Assembly: GCA_900469955.1 (NCBI GenBank)
Contig: UBYX01000018.1
Location: forward strand, 1-64,000
DNA length: 64,000 nucleotides
Origin: Hyphomicrobiales bacterium
Lineage (GTDB): Bacteria; Pseudomonadota; Alphaproteobacteria; Rhizobiales; Rhizobiaceae
Direction: 5' to 3'
The notes below the pieces were generated by a model, which was not told the DNA's origin, did not search any database, and worked only from the letters and a program-made list of their open reading frames with translations. Each line of letters opens with the position of its first letter. The first letter of the stretch is position 1. Made by a program: the position numbers and the translations under genes. Positions 1-6,940 of this stretch are shown piece after piece.

Positions 1-47
1 GATACCGAACAAGCCCGCGGTCAGGTCGCAAACTTTAGGCCAAGGGC
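1..47 (+). repeat. Structured intergenic element, copy E1 (5' end may be cut by window)
   Basis: First of six copies of an element upstream of the small secreted-protein genes. It has the box GATACCG, then GCCC (13-16) and GGT (19-21) that can pair with GCC (39-41) and GGGC (44-47), enclosing the invariant GGTCGCAA at 24-31. The GGT/GCC pairing needs a G-U wobble where copies E2-E4 have GGC/GCC, so pairing is kept. The preceding gene, if any, lies outside the window. Confidence 0.6.
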
Positions 48-68
48 AACTCTGAAGGGACCAAGACA

Positions 69-293
69 ATGACCAAGATCACTTCCGCTTTCGCCGCAGC
101 CCTCATCGCTTCGGCTTCCTTCGCAAGCGTCGCTCTTGCTGAAGGCGACTATTACGAAGGCGCCACCAAGGCCGCTTCCGTCGATCATGTCCAGACCGGC
201 AGCATTGCCCGCGACGGCCAGCAGGCCGGCAAGGAAATTCCGGCCGCCTTCGACGCCGGCGACTACTACGACGGCGCAAACCGCCAGAACTAA
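69..293 (+). CDS. Small secreted GDYYxG-family protein, paralog 1
   Basis: A 74-residue protein with a clear Sec signal peptide: a Lys near the N terminus, an Ala/Ser/Leu-rich core and an ALA cleavage site near residue 24. The mature part of about 50 residues starts EGDYYEG and ends GDYYDGANRQN, with a TGSI motif between. The start is supported by GAAGGGA upstream. It is the first of four head-to-tail paralogs in this window, and a related fifth follows at 1793. I do not recognise a functional family. The signal peptide suggests periplasm or outside. The acidic, tyrosine-rich, hydrophilic mature part suggests a flexible binding or surface peptide, which is inference only. Confidence 0.85.
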   Translation: MTKITSAFAAALIASASFASVALAEGDYYEGATKAASVDHVQTGSIARDGQQAGKEIPAAFDAGDYYDGANRQN

Positions 294-306
294 TCACACC
301 ACTTAT

Positions 307-360
307 TTCAAGACACCGAAACCAAGCCCGCGGCCAGGTCGCAAACTTTACGCCAAGGGC
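307..360 (+). repeat. Structured intergenic element, copy E2
   Basis: It begins with TTCAAGACACCG (307-318), 13 bases after the stop of paralog 1. GCCC (326-329) pairs with GGGC (357-360) and GGC (332-334) with GCC (352-354). The constant GGTCGCAA is at 337-344. The next ATG follows 20 bases after the hairpin, so the element is at once the 3' trailer of one gene and the 5' leader of the next. Confidence 0.65.
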
Positions 361-380
361 ACTCTGAAAGGATCAAGACA

Positions 381-626
381 ATGACCAAGATCACTTCCGC
401 TTTCGCTGCAGCCCTCATCACTTCGGCTTCCTTCGCAAGCGTCGCCCTCGCTGAAGGCAACTACTACGAAGGCGTTACCCCGCCGTCCGCCGGCCAGCAG
501 CACAGCAGCCAGTCCGGCAGCTACGGCTACACCGGCTCGATCTCCCGCGCCAATGCCGTGCAGAGCGATGCCGCGCAGGCCGTCGACAGCGGCGACTACT
601 ACGCTGGCGCAAACCGTCCGAACTAA
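381..626 (+). CDS. Small secreted GDYYxG-family protein, paralog 2
   Basis: An 81-residue protein whose signal peptide differs from paralog 1 by a single residue (Thr for Ala at about residue 14). The mature chain opens EGNYYEGVTPPSAGQQH, carries a YTGSIS motif in the middle and closes GDYYAGANRPN. The middle section differs in length and sequence from paralog 1, so the ends and the TGSI core are what is conserved. AAAGGA lies just upstream of the ATG. Spacing to its neighbours is 85-90 bases, filled by the repeated element. Function unknown. Confidence 0.85.
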   Translation: MTKITSAFAAALITSASFASVALAEGNYYEGVTPPSAGQQHSSQSGSYGYTGSISRANAVQSDAAQAVDSGDYYAGANRPN

Positions 627-637
627 ACACAGTTCAT

Positions 638-691
638 CTCAAGATACCGACAACCAGCCCGCGGCCAGGTCGCAAACTTTACGCCAAGGGC
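638..691 (+). repeat. Structured intergenic element, copy E3
   Basis: It starts with CTCAAGATACCG (638-649), 11 bases after the stop of paralog 2. GCCC (657-660) with GGGC (688-691) and GGC (663-665) with GCC (683-685) form the stem. GGTCGCAA is at 668-675. Nearly identical to copy E2. Confidence 0.65.
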
Positions 692-711
692 AACTCTGAA
701 GGACCAAGACA

Positions 712-975
712 ATGACCAAGATCACTCCCGCTATCGCCGCAGCCCTTATTGCTTCGGCTTCTTTCGCAAGCGTCGCTCTCGCTGAAGGCAATTACTACGA
801 AGGCGTTACACCGCCTTCCGCTGGCCAGCAGCATCCGGCAGCTCACCGCGGGCAGAACTCCGCCCACTACGGCTACACCGGCTCGATCGCCCGCGCTCAG
901 GGCGCAGGCCAGTCCGACCTCGGACAGGCGGTCAACAGCGGCGACTACTATGCCGGCGTAAACCGCCCGAACTAA
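712..975 (+). CDS. Small secreted GDYYxG-family protein, paralog 3
   Basis: An 87-residue protein, closest to paralog 2: both open EGNYYEGVTPPSAGQQH after the signal peptide. The central part contains GYTGSIARAQ and is longer than in paralog 2. The end is GDYYAGVNRPN. Likely the product of a recent duplication with paralog 2, since leader, signal peptide and both termini are nearly the same. AAGGACC upstream serves as ribosome-binding site. Function unknown. Confidence 0.85.
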   Translation: MTKITPAIAAALIASASFASVALAEGNYYEGVTPPSAGQQHPAAHRGQNSAHYGYTGSIARAQGAGQSDLGQAVNSGDYYAGVNRPN

Positions 976-987
976 ACGCAGATCATT

Positions 988-1041
988 TTGAAATACCGAC
1001 ATTAAGCCCGCCGGCCAGGTCGCAAACTTTACGCCACGGGC
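988..1041 (+). repeat. Structured intergenic element, copy E4
   Basis: It begins TTGAAATACCG, 12 bases after the stop of paralog 3. GCCC (1006-1009)/GGGC (1038-1041) and GGC (1013-1015)/GCC (1033-1035) form the stem, with one extra base in the 5' arm. GGTCGCAA is at 1018-1025. Confidence 0.65.
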
Positions 1042-1063
1042 AACTCTGAAAGGACTTATTACA

Positions 1064-1333
1064 ATGACCAAAATCACTTCCGCTTTCGGCGCAGCCCTCA
1101 TCGCTTCGGTCTCCTTCGCAGGCGCCGCTTTCGCTGAGGGCAACTACTACAAAGGCGTCGCGCCGAAGGGCGCTCCGGCGGCTTCTGCTTCGGTCGACGC
1201 CACCCGGACCGGCAGCATTCAGGCCAACCGCAATGAAGGCCAGCTGCTGTTCAGCAACGGCGGCAGCCGCGACAACCGCGGTAGCGACCTCAACAGCGGT
1301 GACTACTATGAAGGCGTGAACCGCCCGAACTAA
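1064..1333 (+). CDS. Small secreted GDYYxG-family protein, paralog 4
   Basis: An 89-residue protein with the same type of signal peptide, cleaved after AFA near residue 24. The mature chain opens EGNYYKGV, has RTGSIQ in the middle and ends GDYYEGVNRPN. It is the most diverged of the four adjacent paralogs in the central part, which is Asn/Arg/Gly-rich. The last coding unit before a strong hairpin at 1425. AAAGGA precedes the ATG by about 9 bases. Function unknown. Confidence 0.85.
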   Translation: MTKITSAFGAALIASVSFAGAAFAEGNYYKGVAPKGAPAASASVDATRTGSIQANRNEGQLLFSNGGSRDNRGSDLNSGDYYEGVNRPN

Positions 1334-1424
1334 CCTTCGGTGCTGGCAAGAACGATCGCCGCGCAGATTACAGGCTCAGGATCACAGAGCGCGCGGAATC
1401 GACAAAGAATGGCATAAAAAACGA

Positions 1425-1452
1425 AATACCAGCCGCCGAGGCGGCTGGTATT
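1425..1452 (+). terminator. Strong hairpin after the paralog array
   Basis: Perfect 12-bp inverted repeat AATACCAGCCGC / GCGGCTGGTATT around a CGAG tetraloop. There is no U-tract after it, so it may be a Rho-independent terminator of weak type or an mRNA-end stabiliser. Confidence 0.55.
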
Positions 1453-1461
1453 CGCAGTTCA

Positions 1462-1503
1462 TTCAAGACACCGTGTGGAAAGACGGGTCGCAATCGTCCT
1501 TCC
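1462..1503 (+). repeat. Structured element, copy E5 (orphan: no ORF follows)
   Basis: TTCAAGACACCG (1462-1473) is identical to copies E2 and E6. GGTCGCAA (1486-1493) is the loop of a different stem: GGAAAGACG pairs with CGTCCTTCC with one A-C mismatch. About 25 bases on comes ACTCTGAAA, which in copies E1-E4 lies just before the start codon. No small-protein ORF follows, so this looks like a unit that lost its gene. Confidence 0.55.
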
Positions 1504-1792
1504 GGGTGTAGCGACGGCCAGACTCTGAAACCGGCCATCCTCTTCAAGATTAAGTGAAGATTTCCCACGAATCAATCACACGAATACTCTTCGTCGTGAG
1601 ATTTTTGAGCATTACCGCGGCTCTGCGGCACACGCATATTCCAGCTACCCGTTCTGCGCGCAACCCAGATGGCATTTTTATGAATTTCAACCGCATTTTG
1701 GTTGGAACGATCCGTCGCTGAAGGGATTTGTACCTTCGACGGAGCGATCACGACGACGGCGCTTCGTCTTTTAAAAAAGGAAAGGACAGGAA
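1504..1792. other. Intergenic region before paralog 5
   Basis: Together with the hairpin and element E5 it makes a 459-base gap. I see no convincing ORF on either strand. AAAGGAAAGGACAGGA just before 1793 is a strong ribosome-binding region. A promoter for the gene at 1793 must lie here but none is clear by eye. Confidence 0.5.
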
Positions 1793-2077
1793 ATGAAACC
1801 CTATCTGACTTCCGGTATCGCCGCTCTCATCGTTTCAGCCGGTTTTGCAGGCGCCGCGGCCGCCCAGGACATGTATTCCAATCCTGAAGGCCTCCCGCAA
1901 TCCCCGCCGACCATCCAGCAGTCCCGCGGCCAGGATGTTGACAGGATGCCGACCGGCAGCATTGTTCCTTACGGAACCACCGGCTCGTCCTGGAACAGCA
2001 GCACCGGCAATGCCGATCTCGACGGCGGCCAGGACGAAGGCGACTATTACGACGGTGCATACCGTCCGCATAACTAA
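1793..2077 (+). CDS. Small secreted GDYYxG-family protein, diverged paralog 5
   Basis: A 94-residue protein with a signal peptide cleaved near AAA-Q at residue 24. The N-terminal GDYY motif is replaced by QDMYSNPEG. The central PTGSIVPYG and the C-terminal GDYYDGAYRPHN keep the family signature. It stands 460 bases from the array, has its own strong ribosome-binding site, and is followed by an element copy and a terminator. It is therefore probably a separate transcription unit of the same family. Function unknown. Confidence 0.8.
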   Translation: MKPYLTSGIAALIVSAGFAGAAAAQDMYSNPEGLPQSPPTIQQSRGQDVDRMPTGSIVPYGTTGSSWNSSTGNADLDGGQDEGDYYDGAYRPHN

Positions 2078-2085
2078 GCATTTGC

Positions 2086-2128
2086 TTCAAGACACCGCAT
2101 CTCGCGCTGGTCGCAAGCAATGCGCGAG
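2086..2128 (+). repeat. Structured element, copy E6
   Basis: TTCAAGACACCG (2086-2097) begins 9 bases after the stop of paralog 5. CTCGCGC (2101-2107) pairs with GCGCGAG (2122-2128), and GGTCGCAA (2109-2116) sits in the loop. The stem sequence is unrelated to E1-E4 and E5, while box and loop are the same. Confidence 0.6.
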
Positions 2129-2140
2129 ACGCCAACCGAT

Positions 2141-2168
2141 AGAAAGCCGGCCTCCAGGCCGGCTTTCT
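2141..2168 (+). terminator. Rho-independent-type terminator after paralog 5
   Basis: AGAAAGCCGGCC / GGCCGGCTTTCT, a perfect 12-bp stem with loop TCCA, followed by CTATAT. It ends the transcript of the gene at 1793 after element E6. Confidence 0.75.
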
Positions 2169-2359
2169 CTATATTGGGCAGCAATGATTGTGTTGGATGA
2201 GGCGGGTTATTGCGCCTCAAGATCACGTCAGGCCCCAACCTCCGACACCAACACTCGTCTTTCGCGCTCCTTATCCTGAACCGGAGATGAATCTGTCTAT
2301 CAGCCCATGTTCAGTGCGCTGCCTTCATTCTGCCGCCATTGGGGACCGGGAGAAAAATC

Positions 2360-2530
2360 ATGGCCGCTCTTGCACGCCGCCTGACCATCATCACGCTGAT
2401 CATGACAATCTTCGCGCTCGCTTTCGTGGCGCTCATCGAGCAGCCGGCACGACGGGAGCTGCGCGTGCATCTCGGGACGAATGCGCCCTGCTATCACCCG
2501 GCGACACCGGGTTGCGTCGCATCGTTATAG
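2360..2530 (+). CDS. Small single-pass membrane protein, unknown
   Basis: A 56-residue ORF starting MAALARRLTIITLIM. GGGAGAAAAATC precedes the ATG, which is why I prefer this start to the one 21 bases upstream. One hydrophobic segment at about residues 9-29 is followed by a basic stretch (RRELR), so it is probably an inner-membrane protein. Two Cys residues lie in the short C-terminal tail. I do not recognise it. Codon use fits the genome, but its shortness leaves doubt. The rest of the 2169-2570 gap shows nothing clear. Confidence 0.45.
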   Translation: MAALARRLTIITLIMTIFALAFVALIEQPARRELRVHLGTNAPCYHPATPGCVASL

Positions 2531-2570
2531 CGGCTCCGGGAGGCAGCGACACGGAACGGTGGGCCGCCGT

Positions 2571-2598
2571 TTGATTGTCAGAAAGTTCCCACTATAAT
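2571..2598 (+). promoter_or_regulatory. Sigma-70 type promoter abutting the amn start codon
   Basis: TTGATT (2571-2576), a 16-base spacer and a perfect TATAAT (2593-2598). The ATG of the nucleosidase gene is at 2604, so transcription should begin at or next to the A of the start codon. No ribosome-binding site is possible on such a transcript. Confidence 0.65.
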
Positions 2599-2603
2599 AG
2601 CGC

Positions 2604-4106
2604 ATGAACACACGAATCTTCTCACTCTCCCCCCTCCCCTTCATCAGCCCCAGCGCGGTCGAGCCGCAGGTCTTCGACAATCCGGTCGAAGCCGTGGATG
2701 CATTGACCGCGCTTTACGAACGCAATACGCAGTTCCTGATCGATGCCTTCGGCAGCCTCGCCAAAGGGGCGCCGATCACCGGCCGCTACCGCGCCTGCTA
2801 TCCGCAGGTCAGCATCGAAACAGCCTCGTTCGGCCATGCCGATTCCCGCCTTTCCTACGGGCACGTAGCCGCGCCGGGCATCTATACGACGACGATTACG
2901 CGGCCCAAACTCTTCCGGCATTACCTGAAGGAACAACTCGGGCTGCTGATGCGCAACCACAGCGTCCCCATAACCGTGTCTGAATCAACAACGCCTATCC
3001 CGCTGCATTTCGCCTTCGGAGAGGGCGCGCATGTGGAGGCTTCGGCGACAAGCTCGCTTGCAGACCTTTCCCTGCGCGACCTGTTCGACACGCCCGACCT
3101 CAACAACACCGACGACCTGATTGCCAATGGGGAATACGAAGCCTCGCCGGGTGAGCCTGCCCCGCTTGCACCGTTCACGGCACAGCGTATCGACTATTCG
3201 CTGGCGCGCCTCAGTCACTACACCGCAACCAGCGCCGATCACTTCCAGAATTTCGTGCTTTTCACGAACTATCAGTTCTATATCGACGAGTTCGCGGCCT
3301 GGGCGCGCGAACTGATGGCCAAGGGCGGCGAAGGCTACACGGCCTTCGTGGAACCCGGCAATATCATGACGCCTGCAGGCAGCGACAAACCGGACACGCC
3401 CGGCACGATCCGGATGCCGCAGATGCCGGCCTATCACTTGAAGAAGAAGGGGCATGCCGGGATCACGCTCGTCAATATCGGCGTCGGCCCGTCGAACGCC
3501 AAGACGATCACCGACCACATCGCGGTGCTCCGCCCGCATGCCTGGCTGATGGTCGGCCATTGCGCGGGGCTTCGAAACAGCCAGCGGCTCGGCGACTACG
3601 TGCTTGCCCATGCCTATGTGCGCGAGGACCACGTGCTCGACGACGACCTGCCCGTCTGGGTGCCGATCCCGGCGCTCGCCGAAGTGCAGCAGGCGCTGGA
3701 AAGCGCGGTCGAGGAAGTTACCGGCTACCAAGGTTTCGAACTGAAACGCATCATGCGGACCGGCACCGTTGCGACGATCGACAACCGGAACTGGGAACTG
3801 CGCGACCAACGCGGCCCGGTCAAACGGCTGTCGCAGTCCCGCGCGATCGCCCTCGACATGGAATCGGCGACAATCGCTGCAAATGGCTTCCGCTTCCGGG
3901 TGCCGTACGGGACGCTGCTCTGCGTTTCCGACCGGCCGCTGCATGGGGAACTGAAGCTGCCGGGGATGGCAACGGCCTTCTACCGCACCCAGGTCAGCCA
4001 GCATCTGCAGATCGGCATCCGCGCCGTGCAGAAACTCGCCGCAATGCCGATCGAGACGCTGCATTCGCGCAAGCTCAGGAGCTTCTACGAGACGGCGTTC
4101 CAGTGA
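2604..4106 (+). CDS. amn: AMP nucleosidase
   Basis: A 500-residue cytosolic enzyme hydrolysing AMP to adenine and ribose 5-phosphate, part of purine salvage and adenylate-pool control. The N-terminal AMP-nucleosidase domain covers about residues 1-170. The C-terminal nucleoside-phosphorylase-like domain covers about 280-480, with the GVGPSNAKTITDHIAVLRP stretch, MVGHCAG, MESATIA and a late CVSDRPLHGELK motif. Length matches the family (about 480-500). No in-frame start downstream would keep the N-terminal domain, so 2604 stands, and the promoter abuts it. It is monocistronic, and a VapBC pair follows. Confidence 0.92.
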   Translation: MNTRIFSLSPLPFISPSAVEPQVFDNPVEAVDALTALYERNTQFLIDAFGSLAKGAPITGRYRACYPQVSIETASFGHADSRLSYGHVAAPGIYTTTITRPKLFRHYLKEQLGLLMRNHSVPITVSESTTPIPLHFAFGEGAHVEASATSSLADLSLRDLFDTPDLNNTDDLIANGEYEASPGEPAPLAPFTAQRIDYSLARLSHYTATSADHFQNFVLFTNYQFYIDEFAAWARELMAKGGEGYTAFVEPGNIMTPAGSDKPDTPGTIRMPQMPAYHLKKKGHAGITLVNIGVGPSNAKTITDHIAVLRPHAWLMVGHCAGLRNSQRLGDYVLAHAYVREDHVLDDDLPVWVPIPALAEVQQALESAVEEVTGYQGFELKRIMRTGTVATIDNRNWELRDQRGPVKRLSQSRAIALDMESATIAANGFRFRVPYGTLLCVSDRPLHGELKLPGMATAFYRTQVSQHLQIGIRAVQKLAAMPIETLHSRKLRSFYETAFQ

Positions 4107-4150
4107 CATGATAACGATTTGGGATTATCTTCTTGCTTATGGAGGCCCAT

Positions 4151-4429
4151 ATGCGGATGTCCCTTACCATCGATGACGCCTTACTCAGTGAGGCCAAGGA
4201 AATAAGCGGCCTGCCGGCCACAGCAACGGTGGAGGACATGCTTCGCCATTTCGTGGAGAACGAACGACGCCGGCAGGGCCTCAAGGATCTGGCGGGCATG
4301 GGATGGGATGGACCTCATTACAGCCGCCCGACCTTCGAAACATTGGCATCCGAATTCCGTGCGCTCACCGCTGACCGCCACCACAGCCCCTCCGAAGAAC
4401 TGATGCGTGAAGGCCGTAGGGAGCGGTGA
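4151..4429 (+). CDS. vapB: VapB-type antitoxin
   Basis: A 92-residue protein starting MRMSLTIDDALLSEAKEISG, the usual N terminus of VapB antitoxins that bind DNA as dimers. The acidic and basic C-terminal half should wrap the toxin. GGAGG at 4141-4145 lies 5 bases before this ATG, which selects it over the upstream TTG/ATG codons. Its stop overlaps the toxin start in a GTGA arrangement (4426-4429), so translation is coupled. Antitoxin plus complex would autorepress the promoter between 4107 and 4150. Confidence 0.8.
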   Translation: MRMSLTIDDALLSEAKEISGLPATATVEDMLRHFVENERRRQGLKDLAGMGWDGPHYSRPTFETLASEFRALTADRHHSPSEELMREGRRER

Positions 4430-4860
4430 CAACGTTTATCGTCGATGCCAGCGTCGCCATCAAATGGGTGGTCTCGGAAACTGCAACCAGTCAGGCATTG
4501 TCTCTCCATGAACGCTATTCGCTGGCTGCGCCGGATCTCATCCTTCCCGAGTGCGCAAACATTCTTTGGAAGAAGGTGAAACGTGGTGAACTCACGACAG
4601 CCGAAGCGCGCTTCGCTGCCCGGCTGATTGAAGGTTCCAGCCTGCAGCTGCGCGAAATGACGCCGCTTTTCGCCGAAAGCGTCGAGCTTTCCGTCGAATT
4701 GGACCATCCGGCTTATGACTGCACTTATTTGGCGCTGGCACTCAAAGAAAATCTGCGTTTTGTCACGGCCGACGAAAGCCTCGTCCGCAAGCTGCGCCAG
4801 CGCCCCGATCCTAAATATCGCAATCTGGCGCTGTTCTTAAGCGAAGCTGCCCAATTGTGA
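4426..4860 (+). CDS. vapC: VapC-type PIN-domain ribonuclease toxin
   Basis: A 144-residue PIN-domain protein. The acidic metal-binding residues are all in place: Asp7 (FIVDAS), Glu42 (LPECAN), Asp98 (AYDCTYLAL) and Asp116 (VTADESL). VapC toxins cut RNA, often tRNA or rRNA, when free of VapB. Start is GTG at 4426, overlapping the vapB stop by 4 bases. The gene is full length and looks functional, unlike the VapC-like fragment at 19563. It ends back to back with the membrane-protein gene on the other strand. Confidence 0.85.
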   Translation: MTTFIVDASVAIKWVVSETATSQALSLHERYSLAAPDLILPECANILWKKVKRGELTTAEARFAARLIEGSSLQLREMTPLFAESVELSVELDHPAYDCTYLALALKENLRFVTADESLVRKLRQRPDPKYRNLALFLSEAAQL

Positions 4861-5820
4861 TCAATTCCTCCTTGGCCGCGCTGCGAACAAAGAAAGGGCG
4901 GTACCGACGAGGGACGAGACGATTACCAGCAGGTGGGTGTTGACCGCGGCCTGGCCGAGCGACAGCAGGGCCTGCCTTTCTGAATCCGCGCCAAAGGCGA
5001 TGGCGCCGGCGGTGATGCCGGCCGGATAAGTGCCGACGCCGGCCGGCGCATGCACCGGCAGTACGGAGGAAAGCTCGCCGCCGAGCGCCCCGCCGAAACC
5101 GGCGGCGACGGTGAGGCCGCCGAGCAGGCTCAGCACCCAGGCAAGCACGGCGATCTTCGTGAACCAGTTGACGAGCGTCGCGCCCCAGGCGCGGACAAAG
5201 GCGCCCGTATCGGACGGCAGTCCGGCCTCCACCTCCTCCAGCAGGCTCCTTGCCTTGTTCGGCAGGACTTTCGCCGCCAGACGGAAGGCGTGCCTGCGGA
5301 GTGCGAAGGCTGTTGCCGGCAGGATGAGGAAGGCAAGCCAGAGGGCCCAGGCCCATGCAGCACCGATTTCCAGCGCAAGACCGGTACCAGCCGCCGCCAG
5401 TAATGCATGCAGATCGAACAGCCGCATGACCAGCAGGGCGGATGTGGCCCGCGCGATGCTCAAGCCGAATTCCCGCTTCATCAACAGCGGAAAACTCGCC
5501 TCGCCGGTGCGGAAGGGCAGCATGACGTTCAGGAGATTATGAACTTGCACCAGTCGCAGGAGCGGGCCGAAATGGCCGCCGGTCTCGGTCGGAAAGTAGT
5601 CATAGATGCGCCAGGTGCGCAGCACATAGGTTCCGAGAAGAGCTGCCAACGCGACGAGCGCGGTGCTCCAGCCGGCACCGCTCCACAGCGACACGATGCT
5701 CTGCCAGCCCCAGACCCACTGGATGAAGGCTGCATAAAGGAGAATGATCGCAATCGTCCCGAGCGTCATGGCGTGGCGAATTATCCATGCGCGGCGGCTG
5801 GCAACGGGATAATTCTTCAT
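4861..5820 (-). CDS. YbhN / LPG-synthase-TM family membrane protein (flippase-like)
   Basis: A 319-residue polytopic protein with about eight hydrophobic segments, starting near residues 15-35. NVMLPFRTGEASFP (about residue 95) and the late PAGVGTYPAG motif are typical of the flippase-like domain shared by YbhN and the membrane part of MprF. Members are thought to move or handle lipid-linked molecules in the inner membrane. It is divergent from the GT2/GT39 genes with 100 bases between starts. Together with them it could handle a polyprenyl-linked sugar, which is inference from context. Confidence 0.75.
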   Translation of the reverse strand: MKNYPVASRRAWIIRHAMTLGTIAIILLYAAFIQWVWGWQSIVSLWSGAGWSTALVALAALLGTYVLRTWRIYDYFPTETGGHFGPLLRLVQVHNLLNVMLPFRTGEASFPLLMKREFGLSIARATSALLVMRLFDLHALLAAAGTGLALEIGAAWAWALWLAFLILPATAFALRRHAFRLAAKVLPNKARSLLEEVEAGLPSDTGAFVRAWGATLVNWFTKIAVLAWVLSLLGGLTVAAGFGGALGGELSSVLPVHAPAGVGTYPAGITAGAIAFGADSERQALLSLGQAAVNTHLLVIVSSLVGTALSLFAARPRRN

Positions 5821-5920
5821 ATAGTAGGATGCCCCATGTGACGGTTTCGGGTGAATGTTTTCCGGTTTTGGCCGCCATGATGGCGCGCACTTCCGGCCCG
5901 AGGTTTAGGAGAAAGACAAG

Positions 5921-6940
5921 GTGCGTACAACAGCAGAGTCGGTCACCAGCCGTATCGAGACGGCCGAACCGATCGAACTGTCCCTCGTCGTGCCGCTCTT
6001 CAACGAAGAGGAAAGCGTCGGACCGCTGATCGAGCGGATCACGACGGCGATGGCGAATTATTCCGGGACCTGGGAACTCATTCTCGTCGACGACGGCAGC
6101 ACCGATGCCACGATCGTCAATGCCCGCAATGCGCTCAGCCGACCCGGCCTCGACCTCAAGATCGTGGCTTTGCAGCGCAATTTCGGCCAGACCGCCGCCA
6201 TGCAGGCCGGCATCAACCAGGCCGAGGGCCGGCTGATCGCCACGCTCGACGGCGATCTGCAGAACGACCCGAAGGACATCCCGGCCATGGTGGCGGAGCT
6301 GGAGCGACGTGAACTCGACCTCCTCGTCGGCTGGCGCAAGAACCGCCAGGACGGGTTGCTGCTTCGCAAAGTTCCCTCCTGGATCGCCAACCGGTTGATC
6401 GGCCGCATTACCGGCGTGCGCCTGCACGACTACGGCTGTTCCTTGAAGATCTATCGCGGCTCGGTCATCAAGCAGGTGAAGCTGATGGGCGAAATGCACC
6501 GCTTCATCCCGGCCTGGGTCGCAGGTGTCGTACCGAGCTCGCGGATCGGCGAAATGCCGGTGACGCATCACGCGCGCCAGCACGGCGTCTCCAAATACGG
6601 CATTTCCCGCACCTTCCGGGTTATCCTCGACCTGCTTTCGGTGATGTTCTTCATGCGCTTCAAGGCGCGGCCGGGACATTTCTTCGGCTCCCTCGGGCTT
6701 GGCCTCGGCGCACTGTCGGCGATCATTCTCGCCTATCTGTTCATCGACAAGTTCATCATGGGCAACGACATCGGAACCCGGCCGCTCTTCCTGATCGGCG
6801 TCATGCTGTTCCTGTCGGCCGTGCAGATGATCACCACGGGTATCATCGCCGAGATGATTGCCCGTACCTACTACCGCGAAGATACGGCGCTCAGCTATAT
6901 CGTCAGGGAAGTCTATGAGGGTGATCAGGCGCATCAGTGA
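5921..6940 (+). CDS. GT2 polyprenyl-phosphate glycosyltransferase (RgtE/ArnC-like)
   Basis: A 339-residue protein with a cytosolic GT-A domain: SLVVPLFNEEESV, VDDGSTDAT, and DGDLQNDP with the metal-binding Asp pair, then GWRKNRQD. Two C-terminal membrane helices lie near residues 245-270 and 280-305. This architecture matches enzymes that load a sugar onto a polyprenyl phosphate, such as ArnC, DPM1 and rhizobial RgtE (dodecaprenyl-phosphate galacturonate). GTG start is supported by AGGAGAAAGACAAG. The downstream GT39 genes need such a donor. It overlaps the next gene by 26 bases. The substrate is inferred, not shown. Confidence 0.8.
   Translation: MRTTAESVTSRIETAEPIELSLVVPLFNEEESVGPLIERITTAMANYSGTWELILVDDGSTDATIVNARNALSRPGLDLKIVALQRNFGQTAAMQAGINQAEGRLIATLDGDLQNDPKDIPAMVAELERRELDLLVGWRKNRQDGLLLRKVPSWIANRLIGRITGVRLHDYGCSLKIYRGSVIKQVKLMGEMHRFIPAWVAGVVPSSRIGEMPVTHHARQHGVSKYGISRTFRVILDLLSVMFFMRFKARPGHFFGSLGLGLGALSAIILAYLFIDKFIMGNDIGTRPLFLIGVMLFLSAVQMITTGIIAEMIARTYYREDTALSYIVREVYEGDQAHQ

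Noticed and set aside
1425..1452. Riboswitch or sRNA at the hairpin
   Set aside because: A simple perfect stem-loop after an operon is better explained as a terminator or mRNA-end structure.
1..2128. CRISPR-like array in the first 2 kb
   Set aside because: Repeats are about 50 bases long and 330-350 bases apart with coding sequence between. There are no short spacers and no cas genes.
5600..6934. 444-residue ORF on the minus strand
   Set aside because: Antisense to the GT2 gene, which has full GT-A motifs; composition typical of a shadow.
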